64,000 bases of DNA. Source: Caballeronia ptereochthonis. GTDB lineage: Bacteria; Pseudomonadota; Gammaproteobacteria; Burkholderiales; Burkholderiaceae. The notes beneath the pieces were generated by a model. That model was not told the origin of the DNA. It worked only from the letters and a program-made list of their open reading frames with translations, and searched no databases. Shown piece after piece: positions 44,473 through 52,922 of this stretch. The stretch lies in the NCBI RefSeq assembly GCF_001545075.1, contig NZ_FCOB02000020.1, positions 62,001 to 126,000 on the forward strand. The letters are read 5' to 3'. Each line of letters begins with the position of its first letter. Positions within the stretch are counted from its first letter, which is position 1. A program made the position numbers and the translations under genes.

Positions 44473-45774
44473 ATGGAGGAAGCAGGCTTCGCGAGAGTGA
44501 ATTCGTCAGGCTCCGCGCGCTGGATCAGGATCGTGATGGTCATCTTCCTGATGTACACGATCTCGTACTTCGACAGAACCAATATCGGACTCGCGCTGCC
44601 ATCGATCCGTCGCGATCTGGGCATCGATGCAACGCATGCGGGTCTGGTGGGCGGCATCTTTTTCTGGGGCTATGTCATCACCTTTCTTGCCGGTGGATGG
44701 CTCGTGTCCCGATACGGCGCGCGCCGGGTCGTCATGGTGAGCCTGATATGCTGGGGCGCCGCCGCGATGGCGACAGGCCTCGTCCGAAACCTGAACGAGC
44801 TTCTGGCGGTGAGGCTCGTGCTCGGCGTGGCGGAAGGTCCCGTGTGGGCAGCGGCCTCGAGTCTGACGGCGGCGTGGTTCGTGAGAGCGGAGCGCGGCAA
44901 GGCATTCGGGCTATGGGTGGTCAGTTCGCCGTTGGGCGCGCTGCTGGCGGGGCCGGTCTCGGGTTTTCTGCTGGCGCATCACGACTGGCGCGTGATGATG
45001 ATCGTCGAGGGCTTGCCCGCGTGGATCTGGGCCGCGGTCTGGTGGTTCAGCATCCCGAAGAGCATTTCCTCCGCGCGCTGGCTCACGGATGAACAAAAGC
45101 GGGGTTTGACGAGAGCGCTCGCGGAAGAACAGGCCTCGTTCAAGGGCGTGACCTCCCATTCGGGCATTCGGCGGGTCATCTCGCTGAAAGCGACATGGTT
45201 CCTCGCGGGCGGCTTTTCGCTCATCAATCTCGTGGTCTATGGGTTCATGCTCTGGCTGCCGACTTCGATCGCGGCGTCACAAAAGCTGGGACCGGTGGAA
45301 GTCGGGATATTGTCGGCGCTGCCGTGGGCGGCGTGCATCGTCGGCATTCTGGTCTCGACGCGCAGTTCCGACCGTCATCAGGAGCGGCGGCTGCATGCGG
45401 GCGTGCCGATCCTCATCGCGGGCCTGCTCTTGCTGATCGCGGCGAACGTGCCGCCGACGTCGCTCGCCTTGCGAATGTCGCTGTTCACCGCAATGGGCTT
45501 CTTCCTCGAGATGTTCCTGCCGCTCATCTTCACTTACGTGACGGAACTGCTTCCCGCCGCGGATGCGATCGTCGGCACCGCGCTCATCGGCGCGATCGGC
45601 AATCTCGTCGGCGGGTTCGTCGGTCCGGTTCTGGTCGGCCTGCTTTCGGGCAAAGGCAGCGACTTCCAGCTCGCGTTTTCGGTGCTGGCGTGCTGCGGAC
45701 TGATTGGCGGTGTTCTGGTGTTGTGCGCCAGGCCTCATCGGGAGGAAGTCGGGGAAGCGGTCGTTGCCAGATGA
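44473..45774 (+). CDS. MFS transporter, anion:cation symporter (ACS) family
   Basis: A 433-residue, 12-helix carrier. The first helix region YTISYFDRTNIGLALPSI and the VSRYGARRVV loop are typical of the ACS family, whose members import organic anions such as hexuronates, galactarate, tartrate or phthalate. It ends the LacI-controlled operon and is the likely importer of its substrate. A weak hairpin GACGGGC/GCCCGTC follows the stop (45773-45802). Confidence 0.92.
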   Translation: MEEAGFARVNSSGSARWIRIVMVIFLMYTISYFDRTNIGLALPSIRRDLGIDATHAGLVGGIFFWGYVITFLAGGWLVSRYGARRVVMVSLICWGAAAMATGLVRNLNELLAVRLVLGVAEGPVWAAASSLTAAWFVRAERGKAFGLWVVSSPLGALLAGPVSGFLLAHHDWRVMMIVEGLPAWIWAAVWWFSIPKSISSARWLTDEQKRGLTRALAEEQASFKGVTSHSGIRRVISLKATWFLAGGFSLINLVVYGFMLWLPTSIAASQKLGPVEVGILSALPWAACIVGILVSTRSSDRHQERRLHAGVPILIAGLLLLIAANVPPTSLALRMSLFTAMGFFLEMFLPLIFTYVTELLPAADAIVGTALIGAIGNLVGGFVGPVLVGLLSGKGSDFQLAFSVLACCGLIGGVLVLCARPHREEVGEAVVAR

Positions 45775-45838
45775 CGGGCTTGCCGCTCGACACCGGCCCG
45801 TCGCGCCGGATGAACAGCCTGGCATGGGGCGCTCGTGA

Positions 45839-45852
45839 TCGGAGCGCTCTGA
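45839..45852 (+). promoter_or_regulatory. Degenerate LacI-type operator before the second lacI gene
   Basis: TCGGAGCGCTCTGA keeps the GGAGCGCTC core of the O2 operator (11 of 14 bases of its inner palindrome) and lies 40 bases before the GTG start of the LacI gene. It may link the two regulons. Confidence 0.4.
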
Positions 45853-45892
45853 AGCCGCGTTACACTGAGGCTTTCACCTTCCGGAACCCGCT

Positions 45893-46906
45893 GTGCCGAA
45901 AGTGTCCACGATTCGCGACGTCGCGGAGTACGCCAAGGTTTCGAAAGCCACCGTATCGCGCTACCTGAATGGCAGCCTCTCCTTGCCGCCGGACACCGCC
46001 GAACGCATCGACGCTGCCATCGTTGCACTGAACTATCGGCAGAACAGCCTCGCGCGGCGCCTGAGCCTTGGCAGCAGCGAAACCATCGGCCTCGCGATGC
46101 CCGACGTCGCCAATCCCTTTTTCGCCGAAATCGCCGATGAAGTCGAACTCGCCGCGTCCGAGCACGGCTACGGGCTCTCGTTGTGCATCACGCGCAATCA
46201 GCTCGATCGCGAGTCGTTGTATGTCGGCTGGCTGGACACGCAGCATCTCGACGGGCTGATCCTCGTATCGAATCGCCCGGACGACGGCTCGCTGCGCGCG
46301 CTGATCGGCAAGCGCCGCAATATCGTGATCATCGACGAAGACGTGCCGGGCGCCGAAGTGCCCAAGGTGCTCGTCGACAACGTGCAGGGCGGGTATCTCG
46401 CCACACAGCATCTGCTTCAGGCAGGACATCGGCGCATCGGTCATGTCAGCGGACCGCGCGGCCTTTTCACCGTGCAGGAGCGCTGCGAGGGCTATCGGCG
46501 CGCGCTCGCGCAGGCGGGCATTGCGTTCGATGAATCGCTCGTGCGCTTCGGCTCCTACGAGCGCGAGTTCGGGGCCACGGCGCTTGCCGAACTGCTCGCG
46601 CTGCCGTCGCCGCCCACGGCCATTTTCGCGGCGAGCGACTATCTCGCGGTGGGCATGCTCGAAGCGCTGCGCGATCGCGAAATCAGCGTTCCGCGCGATA
46701 TGTCCATCGTCGGCTTCGACGACATGGAGTTCGCGAGCCTCCTCATGCCGCCGATTTCCACGATGCGCCAGTCCGCGCGCGATCTCGGCCGCACGGGCGT
46801 CGACATGCTGCTCGCACGCCTGTCGGGCGATGCGCCGGCCACCGTCCGGCGTCTCCCGGTTCGTCTGATCGAACGCGCTTCGGTTGCGCCGCCGCGCGCG
46901 CGGTAA
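45893..46906 (+). CDS. LacI-family transcriptional regulator
   Basis: A 337-residue repressor starting at GTG 45893. The helix-turn-helix STIRDVAEYAKVSKATVSRYLNG is at the very N-terminus, and the sensor domain begins TIGLAMPDVANPFFAEIADEVE. It lies just upstream of and in the same direction as the ribose-type ABC operon. The perfect palindrome GTAAACCGGTTTAC at 46968-46981 is its probable operator. Confidence 0.94.
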   Translation: MPKVSTIRDVAEYAKVSKATVSRYLNGSLSLPPDTAERIDAAIVALNYRQNSLARRLSLGSSETIGLAMPDVANPFFAEIADEVELAASEHGYGLSLCITRNQLDRESLYVGWLDTQHLDGLILVSNRPDDGSLRALIGKRRNIVIIDEDVPGAEVPKVLVDNVQGGYLATQHLLQAGHRRIGHVSGPRGLFTVQERCEGYRRALAQAGIAFDESLVRFGSYEREFGATALAELLALPSPPTAIFAASDYLAVGMLEALRDREISVPRDMSIVGFDDMEFASLLMPPISTMRQSARDLGRTGVDMLLARLSGDAPATVRRLPVRLIERASVAPPRAR

Positions 46907-46935
46907 GGCCCCCGCAAATTTTATTTTTTGACCCG

Positions 46936-46981
46936 TTGACATCGGCCGGTGAGCGGCAGTACCTTAAGTAAACCGGTTTAC
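46936..46981 (+). promoter_or_regulatory. Promoter and LacI-type operator of the ABC/phosphotriesterase operon
   Basis: TTGACA (46936-46941) is followed 18 bases later by TACCTT, a possible -10 box (46960-46965). Right after it lies GTAAACCGGTTTAC (46968-46981), a perfect 14-base palindrome with central CG, the classical form of LacI-family operators. It is 106 bases before the binding-protein start. Confidence 0.8.
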
Positions 46982-47087
46982 AAAGCGGGGCGCGGTCATC
47001 TTCTGCGCCTGTTCTGAAGTTTCACCCATGCCGGGACCAGCCGAACGAAGCGCTCGTTCCTGCGCCTTTGCGATGGAGGGGAAGTCG

Positions 47088-48041
47088 ATGAACGCCAAGA
47101 TGTTCCGCCGGATCATGTCGACGGTCGCCGTGCTGACCGCCGGATCGATGATCGCGCTGTCAGGCACCGCGCACGCCGCGGACAAGAAAAAGATCGCGCT
47201 GGTCCAGATCAATCAGGAAGCGCTGTTCTTCACCCAGATGGACGAGGGCGCGCAAAAGGCCGCGAAGGCCGCCGGCGTCGATCTCGCCATCTTCAACTCG
47301 AACAACGACCCGAACGCCCAGAACAATGCGATCGAGACGTACATCCAGCAAAAGGTCGATGCGCTGCTCGTGGTCGCCATCGACGTGAACGGCATCAAGC
47401 CCGCGATCACCGAGGCGAAGAAAGCCGGCATTCCGGTCGTCACGATCGATGCCATCGTAAACGGCGACAACGACGTGCAAGTGGGCGTCGACAATCTCAA
47501 GGTCGGCAAGGACATCGGCACGTACACGGCGGATTACATCAGGAAGTCGCTGGGCGGCAAGGCGAGCGTGGGCGTCGTCGGCGCGCTGAACTCGTATATC
47601 CAGAACGTGCGTCTGGACGGCTTCAAGACCGGTCTTGCGAGCGCGCCCAACGCGAAGATCGTCTCGACCGTCGACGGTCAGAACGTGCAGGACCAGGCGC
47701 AGACGGCCGCCGAGAATCTCATCTCCGGCAATCCGAACATGCAGGTGGTCTATGCGACCGGCGAACCCGCGCTGATCGGTCTGGTCGCGGCCGTGGCGGC
47801 GCAGGGCGCGACGGACCGCGTGAAGATTTTCGGCTGGGATCTGAGCGCGCAGGCCATCAAGGGCATCGATCAGGGGTTCGTCATGGCCGTCGTGCAGCAG
47901 GATCCCGAAGGCGAAGGCAAGGCGGCGGTGAACGCGGCGCTGAAGCTGATCGCGAAGCAGCCGGTCGAGAAGAACATTTCCGTGCCGGTGACGATCGTCA
48001 CCAAGGCGAACGTCGCGAAGTATCGCAGCGTGTTCAAGTAA
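47088..48041 (+). CDS. Ribose-type sugar ABC transporter, substrate-binding protein
   Basis: A 317-residue periplasmic binding protein of the RbsB/FrcB family. Start at ATG 47088 behind GGAGGGG; the open frame from 47028 is longer without support. A signal peptide ends at HAADKKK (about residue 29). Family segments include ALFFTQMDEGAQKAAKAAGVDL, NDPNAQNNAIETYIQQKVDALLV and IDAIVNGDNDVQVGVDN. First gene of a long operon. Confidence 0.94.
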   Translation: MNAKMFRRIMSTVAVLTAGSMIALSGTAHAADKKKIALVQINQEALFFTQMDEGAQKAAKAAGVDLAIFNSNNDPNAQNNAIETYIQQKVDALLVVAIDVNGIKPAITEAKKAGIPVVTIDAIVNGDNDVQVGVDNLKVGKDIGTYTADYIRKSLGGKASVGVVGALNSYIQNVRLDGFKTGLASAPNAKIVSTVDGQNVQDQAQTAAENLISGNPNMQVVYATGEPALIGLVAAVAAQGATDRVKIFGWDLSAQAIKGIDQGFVMAVVQQDPEGEGKAAVNAALKLIAKQPVEKNISVPVTIVTKANVAKYRSVFK

Positions 48042-48078
48042 GCATCGTCGCCATCGAGAGCAAACCGGGAGCAGGCAG

Positions 48079-48873
48079 ATGACGAGTGCAGACAAGGCCG
48101 CGCCGCTGCGCGTGCGCATGCGCGGCATCACCAAGCAGTACGGCGCGATTCAGTCCTTGCGCGGCGTGAATCTCGACGTCGCGCCGGGCGAGGTGCTCGG
48201 CCTCGTCGGCGACAACGGCGCGGGCAAGTCGACGCTGTCGAAAGTGCTGTCGGGCGCGGTCGTGCCCGACAGCGGATCGATCGAGATCGACGGCAGGACG
48301 GTCCATTTCAACGATCCCGGCGATGCGCGCGCGCATCACATCGAGATGGTCTATCAGGACCTGTCGCTGTGCGATACGGTCGACGTCGCCGGCAACCTGT
48401 TCCTCGGCCGCGAGCCGATGCGCCGCGTGCTCGGCGTGCCGACGCTCGATCACGCGAAGATGCATCGCGACGCGCGCGACATGCTCGATGGCCTCGGCAT
48501 CCGCATTCCCGATACGAAGCTCGATGTCGAGAACCTGTCGGGCGGGCAGCGTCAGGCGATCGCCATTTCACGCGCGGTCTCGTTCGATCCGAAAGTGCTG
48601 ATCATGGACGAGCCGACGGCCGCGCTCGCGGTCGCCGAGGTCGAGGCGGTGCTGGAACTCGTGCGCACGGTGAGCGCGCGCGGCGTCAGCGTGATTCTGA
48701 TCAGCCACCGGCTGCAGGATCTCTTTCTCGTCTGCGACCGCATCACGGTGATGTACGAAGGCAACGCCATCGCGGACCGGCCTATCGGCGAGACGAATCT
48801 GCAGGAGATCGTCGATCTGATCGTCGGCCACAAGTTCAACGCGCGCTCCGCGCGCCCACACGCCGAACACTGA
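48079..48873 (+). CDS. Sugar ABC transporter, ATP-binding protein (single-domain)
   Basis: A 264-residue ATPase with Walker A GDNGAGKST at about 44-52, the signature LSGGQRQAIAISRA and Walker B VLIMDEPTAAL. Ribose-type importers usually have a fused two-domain ATPase of about 500 residues; this one has one domain, as in fructose-type FrcA systems. It lies 37 bases after the binding protein and 2 bases before the permease. Confidence 0.94.
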   Translation: MTSADKAAPLRVRMRGITKQYGAIQSLRGVNLDVAPGEVLGLVGDNGAGKSTLSKVLSGAVVPDSGSIEIDGRTVHFNDPGDARAHHIEMVYQDLSLCDTVDVAGNLFLGREPMRRVLGVPTLDHAKMHRDARDMLDGLGIRIPDTKLDVENLSGGQRQAIAISRAVSFDPKVLIMDEPTAALAVAEVEAVLELVRTVSARGVSVILISHRLQDLFLVCDRITVMYEGNAIADRPIGETNLQEIVDLIVGHKFNARSARPHAEH

Positions 48874-48875
48874 TC

Positions 48876-49880
48876 ATGGGTACGACCGTGTCTTCCGAAT
48901 CTCCCGCGCGGCCCACGCTTTCGCTGTCGCACCGGCTGGGTCATCACGCCGGCGTCGCGAGCATCGCGGCCTTCTTCGTGATCTGCGTCGTGGCGTTCAC
49001 CATTTCCACCGACACCTTCCTCACGACCGGCAACCTGCTGAACGTGCTGCGGCAGAGCGCGCCGCTCCTGATCGTCGCCACGACGATGACGCTCGTCATC
49101 ACCACGGCCGGCATCGATCTTTCCGTCGGCTCGACGCTCGCGTTCGTCGGCGCGCTCGCGGCCATCGCGCTGCATGCGGGCGCGCCCGACACGCTCGTGC
49201 TGATCGGCGGGCTCGTGCTCGGCGGGCTGATCGGCCTCGTCAACGGCTACTTCATCGCGATCGCGGGCATGCCCGCGTTCATCGTCACGCTCGGCACGCT
49301 GTCGATCGTGCGCGGCGCGGCGCTGCTCATCACGCAGGGCTATTCCGTTCCCGTCGACAGCAACGGCTGGTTCGTCGCGCTCGGCCGCGAGTGGCTGTTC
49401 GGCCTGCCGCTGCCCGCCGTGATCGCGGTCGCCGTGATGCTGGCCGGCTGGGTCGTGCTGCGGCATACGCGCTTCGGGCGCTACATCATCGGCATCGGCA
49501 CGAATGCGGAAGGCGTGCGGCGCGCGGGTGTCAACGTGCGCGGCGTGATCATCAGGGTCTATGTGCTGAGCGGCGTGGCGGCGGGGCTCGCGGGCCTCAT
49601 CACGACCGCGCGGCTCGGCAGCGGTTCGTCGAATCAGGGCGTCGGCTTCGAGCTCGCGGTGATCGCCGCGGTCGTGCTCGGCAGCACCAATCTCTTCGGC
49701 GGGCGCGGCACGATTCTCGGCACCTTTCTCGGCGCGCTGACCATCGCCGTGCTCGGCAACGGGCTGATCCTGATCCATGTGTCGCCGTTCTATACGCAGA
49801 TCATCCAGGGAGCCATCATGCTGTTCGCAATCTGGCTGAACACGCGGATCTTCTCGCCCCAGCGGCGCAAGAAGGGCTGA
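48876..49880 (+). CDS. Sugar ABC transporter, permease
   Basis: A 334-residue permease of the RbsC/FrcC family; start at ATG 48876. Typical segments are LNVLRQSAPLLIVATTMTLVITTAGIDLSVGS, AGMPAFIVTLGT and VLGSTNLFGGRGTILGTFLGAL. It completes a three-gene importer. The phosphotriesterase-family gene starts 3 bases after its stop. Confidence 0.94.
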   Translation: MGTTVSSESPARPTLSLSHRLGHHAGVASIAAFFVICVVAFTISTDTFLTTGNLLNVLRQSAPLLIVATTMTLVITTAGIDLSVGSTLAFVGALAAIALHAGAPDTLVLIGGLVLGGLIGLVNGYFIAIAGMPAFIVTLGTLSIVRGAALLITQGYSVPVDSNGWFVALGREWLFGLPLPAVIAVAVMLAGWVVLRHTRFGRYIIGIGTNAEGVRRAGVNVRGVIIRVYVLSGVAAGLAGLITTARLGSGSSNQGVGFELAVIAAVVLGSTNLFGGRGTILGTFLGALTIAVLGNGLILIHVSPFYTQIIQGAIMLFAIWLNTRIFSPQRRKKG

Positions 49881-49883
49881 GCC

Positions 49884-50981
49884 ATGACAGCTTCGAAACC
49901 GGTGTTCGGACATGCGGCGACGCTGCCTGTCGGCGTCGGCAGCGGCCAGGTGATGACGGTGCTCGGCCCGATTCCCGTCGAGGCCATGGGCATCACGCTG
50001 ATGCACGAGCACATCCTGATCGACGCCTCCGGCAAGTGGGTCGCGCCCGCGTGTTGCAGCCAGCGGCACATCGGCGAGCAGAAGGTGCATGTCGGCATTC
50101 TCGGCGCGCTGCGCATGAACCCGCTGATGAACCGCGACAACTGCCAGTTGTTCGACGTCGACGCCGCCGCCGAGGAGCTGATGAAGTTCCGCGAGCTCGG
50201 CGGCAAGACGGTCGTCGATCCGACCAATCTCGGCATCGGGCGCGATCCGCTCGCGCTGCAGCGCATTGCGCGGCGCACCGGCCTGAACATCGTCATGTCG
50301 ACGGGGTTCTATCTGGAACCTTCGCATCCCGCTTACGTGCGCGACCGATCCATCGACGAGCTCGCTGAGCAGATGATCTTCGAAGTCGGCGGCGCGGAGC
50401 GCAAACCCGACGTGATCGCGGGGCTCATCGGCGAAATCGGCGTGTCGGCCGCGTTCACGGCGGAGGAGGAAAAGTCGCTGCGCGCGGCCGCCCGCGCGAG
50501 CGCGGCCACGCGCGTGCCGCTGTCGGTGCATCTGCCGGGATGGGTGCGGCACGGCCATCGCGTGCTGGATATCGTCGAGCGCGAAGGCGCCGATCTTGCG
50601 CACACGGTGCTGTGTCACATGAACCCGAGCCATGCGGACATCGAGTATCAGCATTCGATCGCGCGGCGCGGCGCGTGGCTCGAGTACGACATGATCGGCA
50701 TGGACTACTACTACGCCGACGAAGACGCGCAATCGCCTTCCGACGAAGAGAACGCGCGCGCGATCCGTGCGCTGATCGACGCGGGTTTCATCGGCAATCT
50801 GCTGCTCTCGCAGGACGTGTTCCTCAAGATGATGCTCACGCGTTACGGCGGATTCGGCTATGGCTACCTCCTCGAGCATTTCGTGCCGAGGCTGAAGCGC
50901 CACGGCGTGACCGACGCGCAGATCGAAACCATGCTCGTGACCAATCCCGCCCGCGTGTTCTCGGAACGGCATCCGGCGTGA
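49884..50981 (+). CDS. Phosphotriesterase-family metal-dependent hydrolase
   Basis: A 365-residue amidohydrolase-superfamily enzyme of the phosphotriesterase homology group. The ligands are all visible: HEH (about H41 and H43), the bridging residue is Glu in LIGEIG (about E184) rather than carboxylated Lys, then H216 (LSVHLPG), H245 (LCHMNPSH) and D311 (LLSQDVF). Known relatives include sugar-phosphate lactonases. In an operon with a sugar importer and a PfkB kinase, a lactonase or phosphoesterase on a sugar derivative is a sensible guess, but this is not proven. Confidence 0.9.
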   Translation: MTASKPVFGHAATLPVGVGSGQVMTVLGPIPVEAMGITLMHEHILIDASGKWVAPACCSQRHIGEQKVHVGILGALRMNPLMNRDNCQLFDVDAAAEELMKFRELGGKTVVDPTNLGIGRDPLALQRIARRTGLNIVMSTGFYLEPSHPAYVRDRSIDELAEQMIFEVGGAERKPDVIAGLIGEIGVSAAFTAEEEKSLRAAARASAATRVPLSVHLPGWVRHGHRVLDIVEREGADLAHTVLCHMNPSHADIEYQHSIARRGAWLEYDMIGMDYYYADEDAQSPSDEENARAIRALIDAGFIGNLLLSQDVFLKMMLTRYGGFGYGYLLEHFVPRLKRHGVTDAQIETMLVTNPARVFSERHPA

Positions 50982-51036
50982 CAGATTCAATCGCGCGGGC
51001 GAACGACAAGCGGCCCGCGGCCAACGGAGAAACGGA

Positions 51037-51798
51037 ATGACGAAGAACGTCCTGCTCGCCGGAGAATCCTGGACCAGCACGGCCACGCACGTGAAGGGCT
51101 TCGATCTGTTCGCGTCGGTGACGTATCACACCGGCTCGGAGCAGTTCCTCGCGTTGTTCAGGGACTCCGACTACGCGGTCACGCACATGCCGAGCCACGA
51201 CGCGCAGACACGATTCCCGGCGACGCTCGAAGGCCTGCAGGCCTACGACGCGATCATCCTGTCCGACATCGGCGCGAATACGCTCTTGCTGCATCCGGAT
51301 ACGTGGGCGCATAGCAAGCGCACGCCGAACCGCCTGAAACTGTTGCGCGAATATGTGGAGGCGGGCGGCGGCCTGATGATGATCGGCGGGTATCTGAGCT
51401 TTCAGGGCATCAACGGCAGCGCGCGCTTTCGCAATACGCCGGTCGAGGACGCGCTGCCCGTCAAATGCCTGCCTTGGGATGATCGCGTCGAAGTGCCCGA
51501 AGGATTCACGCCGCGCATCGTCGCGCAGCATCCGGTGATCGATGGGCTCGGCGCGCAGTGGCCGCATCTGCTCGGCTATAACGAGGTCGAGCTTAAGCCT
51601 GGCGCGACGCTCATCGCGACCGTGCCGGACACGGATCATCCGTTGCTCGTGGCGGGCCGGCATGGCGCGGGGCGCACGCTCGCATGGACGAGCGACATGT
51701 CGGTGCACTGGCTGCCGCCGGAGTTTTCCGCCTGGGATGGTTATGCGCGGCTGTGGCGCAACTGCCTCGACTGGTTGACCGAGGCGCGCGCAGCATGA
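51037..51798 (+). CDS. Glutamine amidotransferase-like protein without visible catalytic cysteine
   Basis: A 253-residue protein with the class I amidotransferase-like flavodoxin fold (MTKNVLLAGESW, YDAIILSDIGANT, EYVEAGGGLMMIGGYLSFQG). At the nucleophile elbow the sequence is IGGYLSF, with no Cys, so amidotransfer is unlikely. It resembles proteins annotated as cytoplasmic amidotransferase-like that are found beside PfkB and BtpA genes. It overlaps the next gene by 4 bases. Function unknown. Confidence 0.75.
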   Translation: MTKNVLLAGESWTSTATHVKGFDLFASVTYHTGSEQFLALFRDSDYAVTHMPSHDAQTRFPATLEGLQAYDAIILSDIGANTLLLHPDTWAHSKRTPNRLKLLREYVEAGGGLMMIGGYLSFQGINGSARFRNTPVEDALPVKCLPWDDRVEVPEGFTPRIVAQHPVIDGLGAQWPHLLGYNEVELKPGATLIATVPDTDHPLLVAGRHGAGRTLAWTSDMSVHWLPPEFSAWDGYARLWRNCLDWLTEARAA

Positions 51799-52922
51799 CG
51801 TTCCTCGATCCGGTCGCACTCACGCGCGAGCTCGTCGCTTTTCAATCGGTCAATCCGCCGGGCGACGAAGAAGCATGCGCGCGGCATCTCGCGGGCCTGC
51901 TCGCGCGCATCGGCTTCGAGGTCACGCTGCACGGGTTCGGCGAGCGGCGCTTCAATCTCGTCGCGCGGCTTGCGGGCACGGCCGTCGGTTCGCCGCTCGG
52001 CTTCACCGGGCACCTCGATGTCGTGCCGCTCGGTTCGGCGCCCTGGGCGCACGATCCCTTCGCCGGGGAAATCGACAACGGCTTGCTGTACGGACGCGGC
52101 GCCAGCGACATGAAAGCGGGCATCGCCGCGTTCGTCGCCGCATGCGCCGGGTCGATCGACACGCTGCGGCGCGGCTCGGGCGTGCATCTGATCCTGACAG
52201 GCGGCGAGGAGACCGGCTGCGACGGCGCGCAGGCGCTCTCGTCCGATCGGCCCGAGCTGTTGCAGTCGCTCGGCGCGCTGATCGTCGGCGAGCCGAGCGC
52301 GAACCGCGTGCTGTTCGGCCACAAGGGCGCGCTGTGGCTCAGGGGCGTGGCGCGCGGCGTGACCGCGCACGGCGCGATGCCCGATCAGGGCGTGAATGCG
52401 ATCCGCATCGCCTCCGACGCGCTCGCGAAGCTGTGGGATTTCGAAGTCGGCCCCGCACACGAGGCGATGGGCACGCCGACGCTCAACGTCGGCACGATAC
52501 GCGGCGGCCTCAACATCAACTCCGTGCCCGATCACACCGAGTTCACGGTCGATATCCGCACCGTGCCGGGAATCGAGCACGGTTCCGTGTGTTCGCATCT
52601 GCGGAATCGGCTCGGCGCGATCGACCTCTCGCCGATCATCGATCTGCCGCCCGTGTACTCGGAGCCGTCGGACAACTGGATCGCGCGCGTGATGGAGCTG
52701 GCCCGTCCGTTCGACGATGCGCCATCCGCGCCGCGCACCGCACGCTTTTTCACCGACGCGGCCGTGCTGAAACCGGCGACGGCGTGGCCGCCGACGATCA
52801 TCCTCGGGCCGGGCGAGCCGGATCTCGCGCACAAGACCGACGAGTACTGCCGCGTCGATCGGCTGCGCGCGGCCGTGGAACTGTATCGCGCGATTCTCGA
52901 CGACTGGGTGACGCGATCATGA
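51795..52922 (+). CDS. M20-family metallohydrolase (ArgE/DapE-like)
   Basis: A 375-residue zinc hydrolase. Start at ATG 51795 inside the previous stop. Metal and catalytic residues are present: GHLDVVP (about H73, D75), RGASDMKAG (D105), GGEETG (E138, E139), VGEPS and the late LAHKTDEYC. The dimerisation domain is in the middle. Family members deacylate amino acids or split small amides, which implies an N-acyl or amide group in the substrate of this operon. Confidence 0.9.
   Translation: MTFLDPVALTRELVAFQSVNPPGDEEACARHLAGLLARIGFEVTLHGFGERRFNLVARLAGTAVGSPLGFTGHLDVVPLGSAPWAHDPFAGEIDNGLLYGRGASDMKAGIAAFVAACAGSIDTLRRGSGVHLILTGGEETGCDGAQALSSDRPELLQSLGALIVGEPSANRVLFGHKGALWLRGVARGVTAHGAMPDQGVNAIRIASDALAKLWDFEVGPAHEAMGTPTLNVGTIRGGLNINSVPDHTEFTVDIRTVPGIEHGSVCSHLRNRLGAIDLSPIIDLPPVYSEPSDNWIARVMELARPFDDAPSAPRTARFFTDAAVLKPATAWPPTIILGPGEPDLAHKTDEYCRVDRLRAAVELYRAILDDWVTRS

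Noticed and set aside
48552..51086. Minus-strand open frame of 844 codons opposite the ABC permease and phosphotriesterase-family gene
   Set aside because: Antisense to conserved genes with normal starts and overlaps; no domain similarity.
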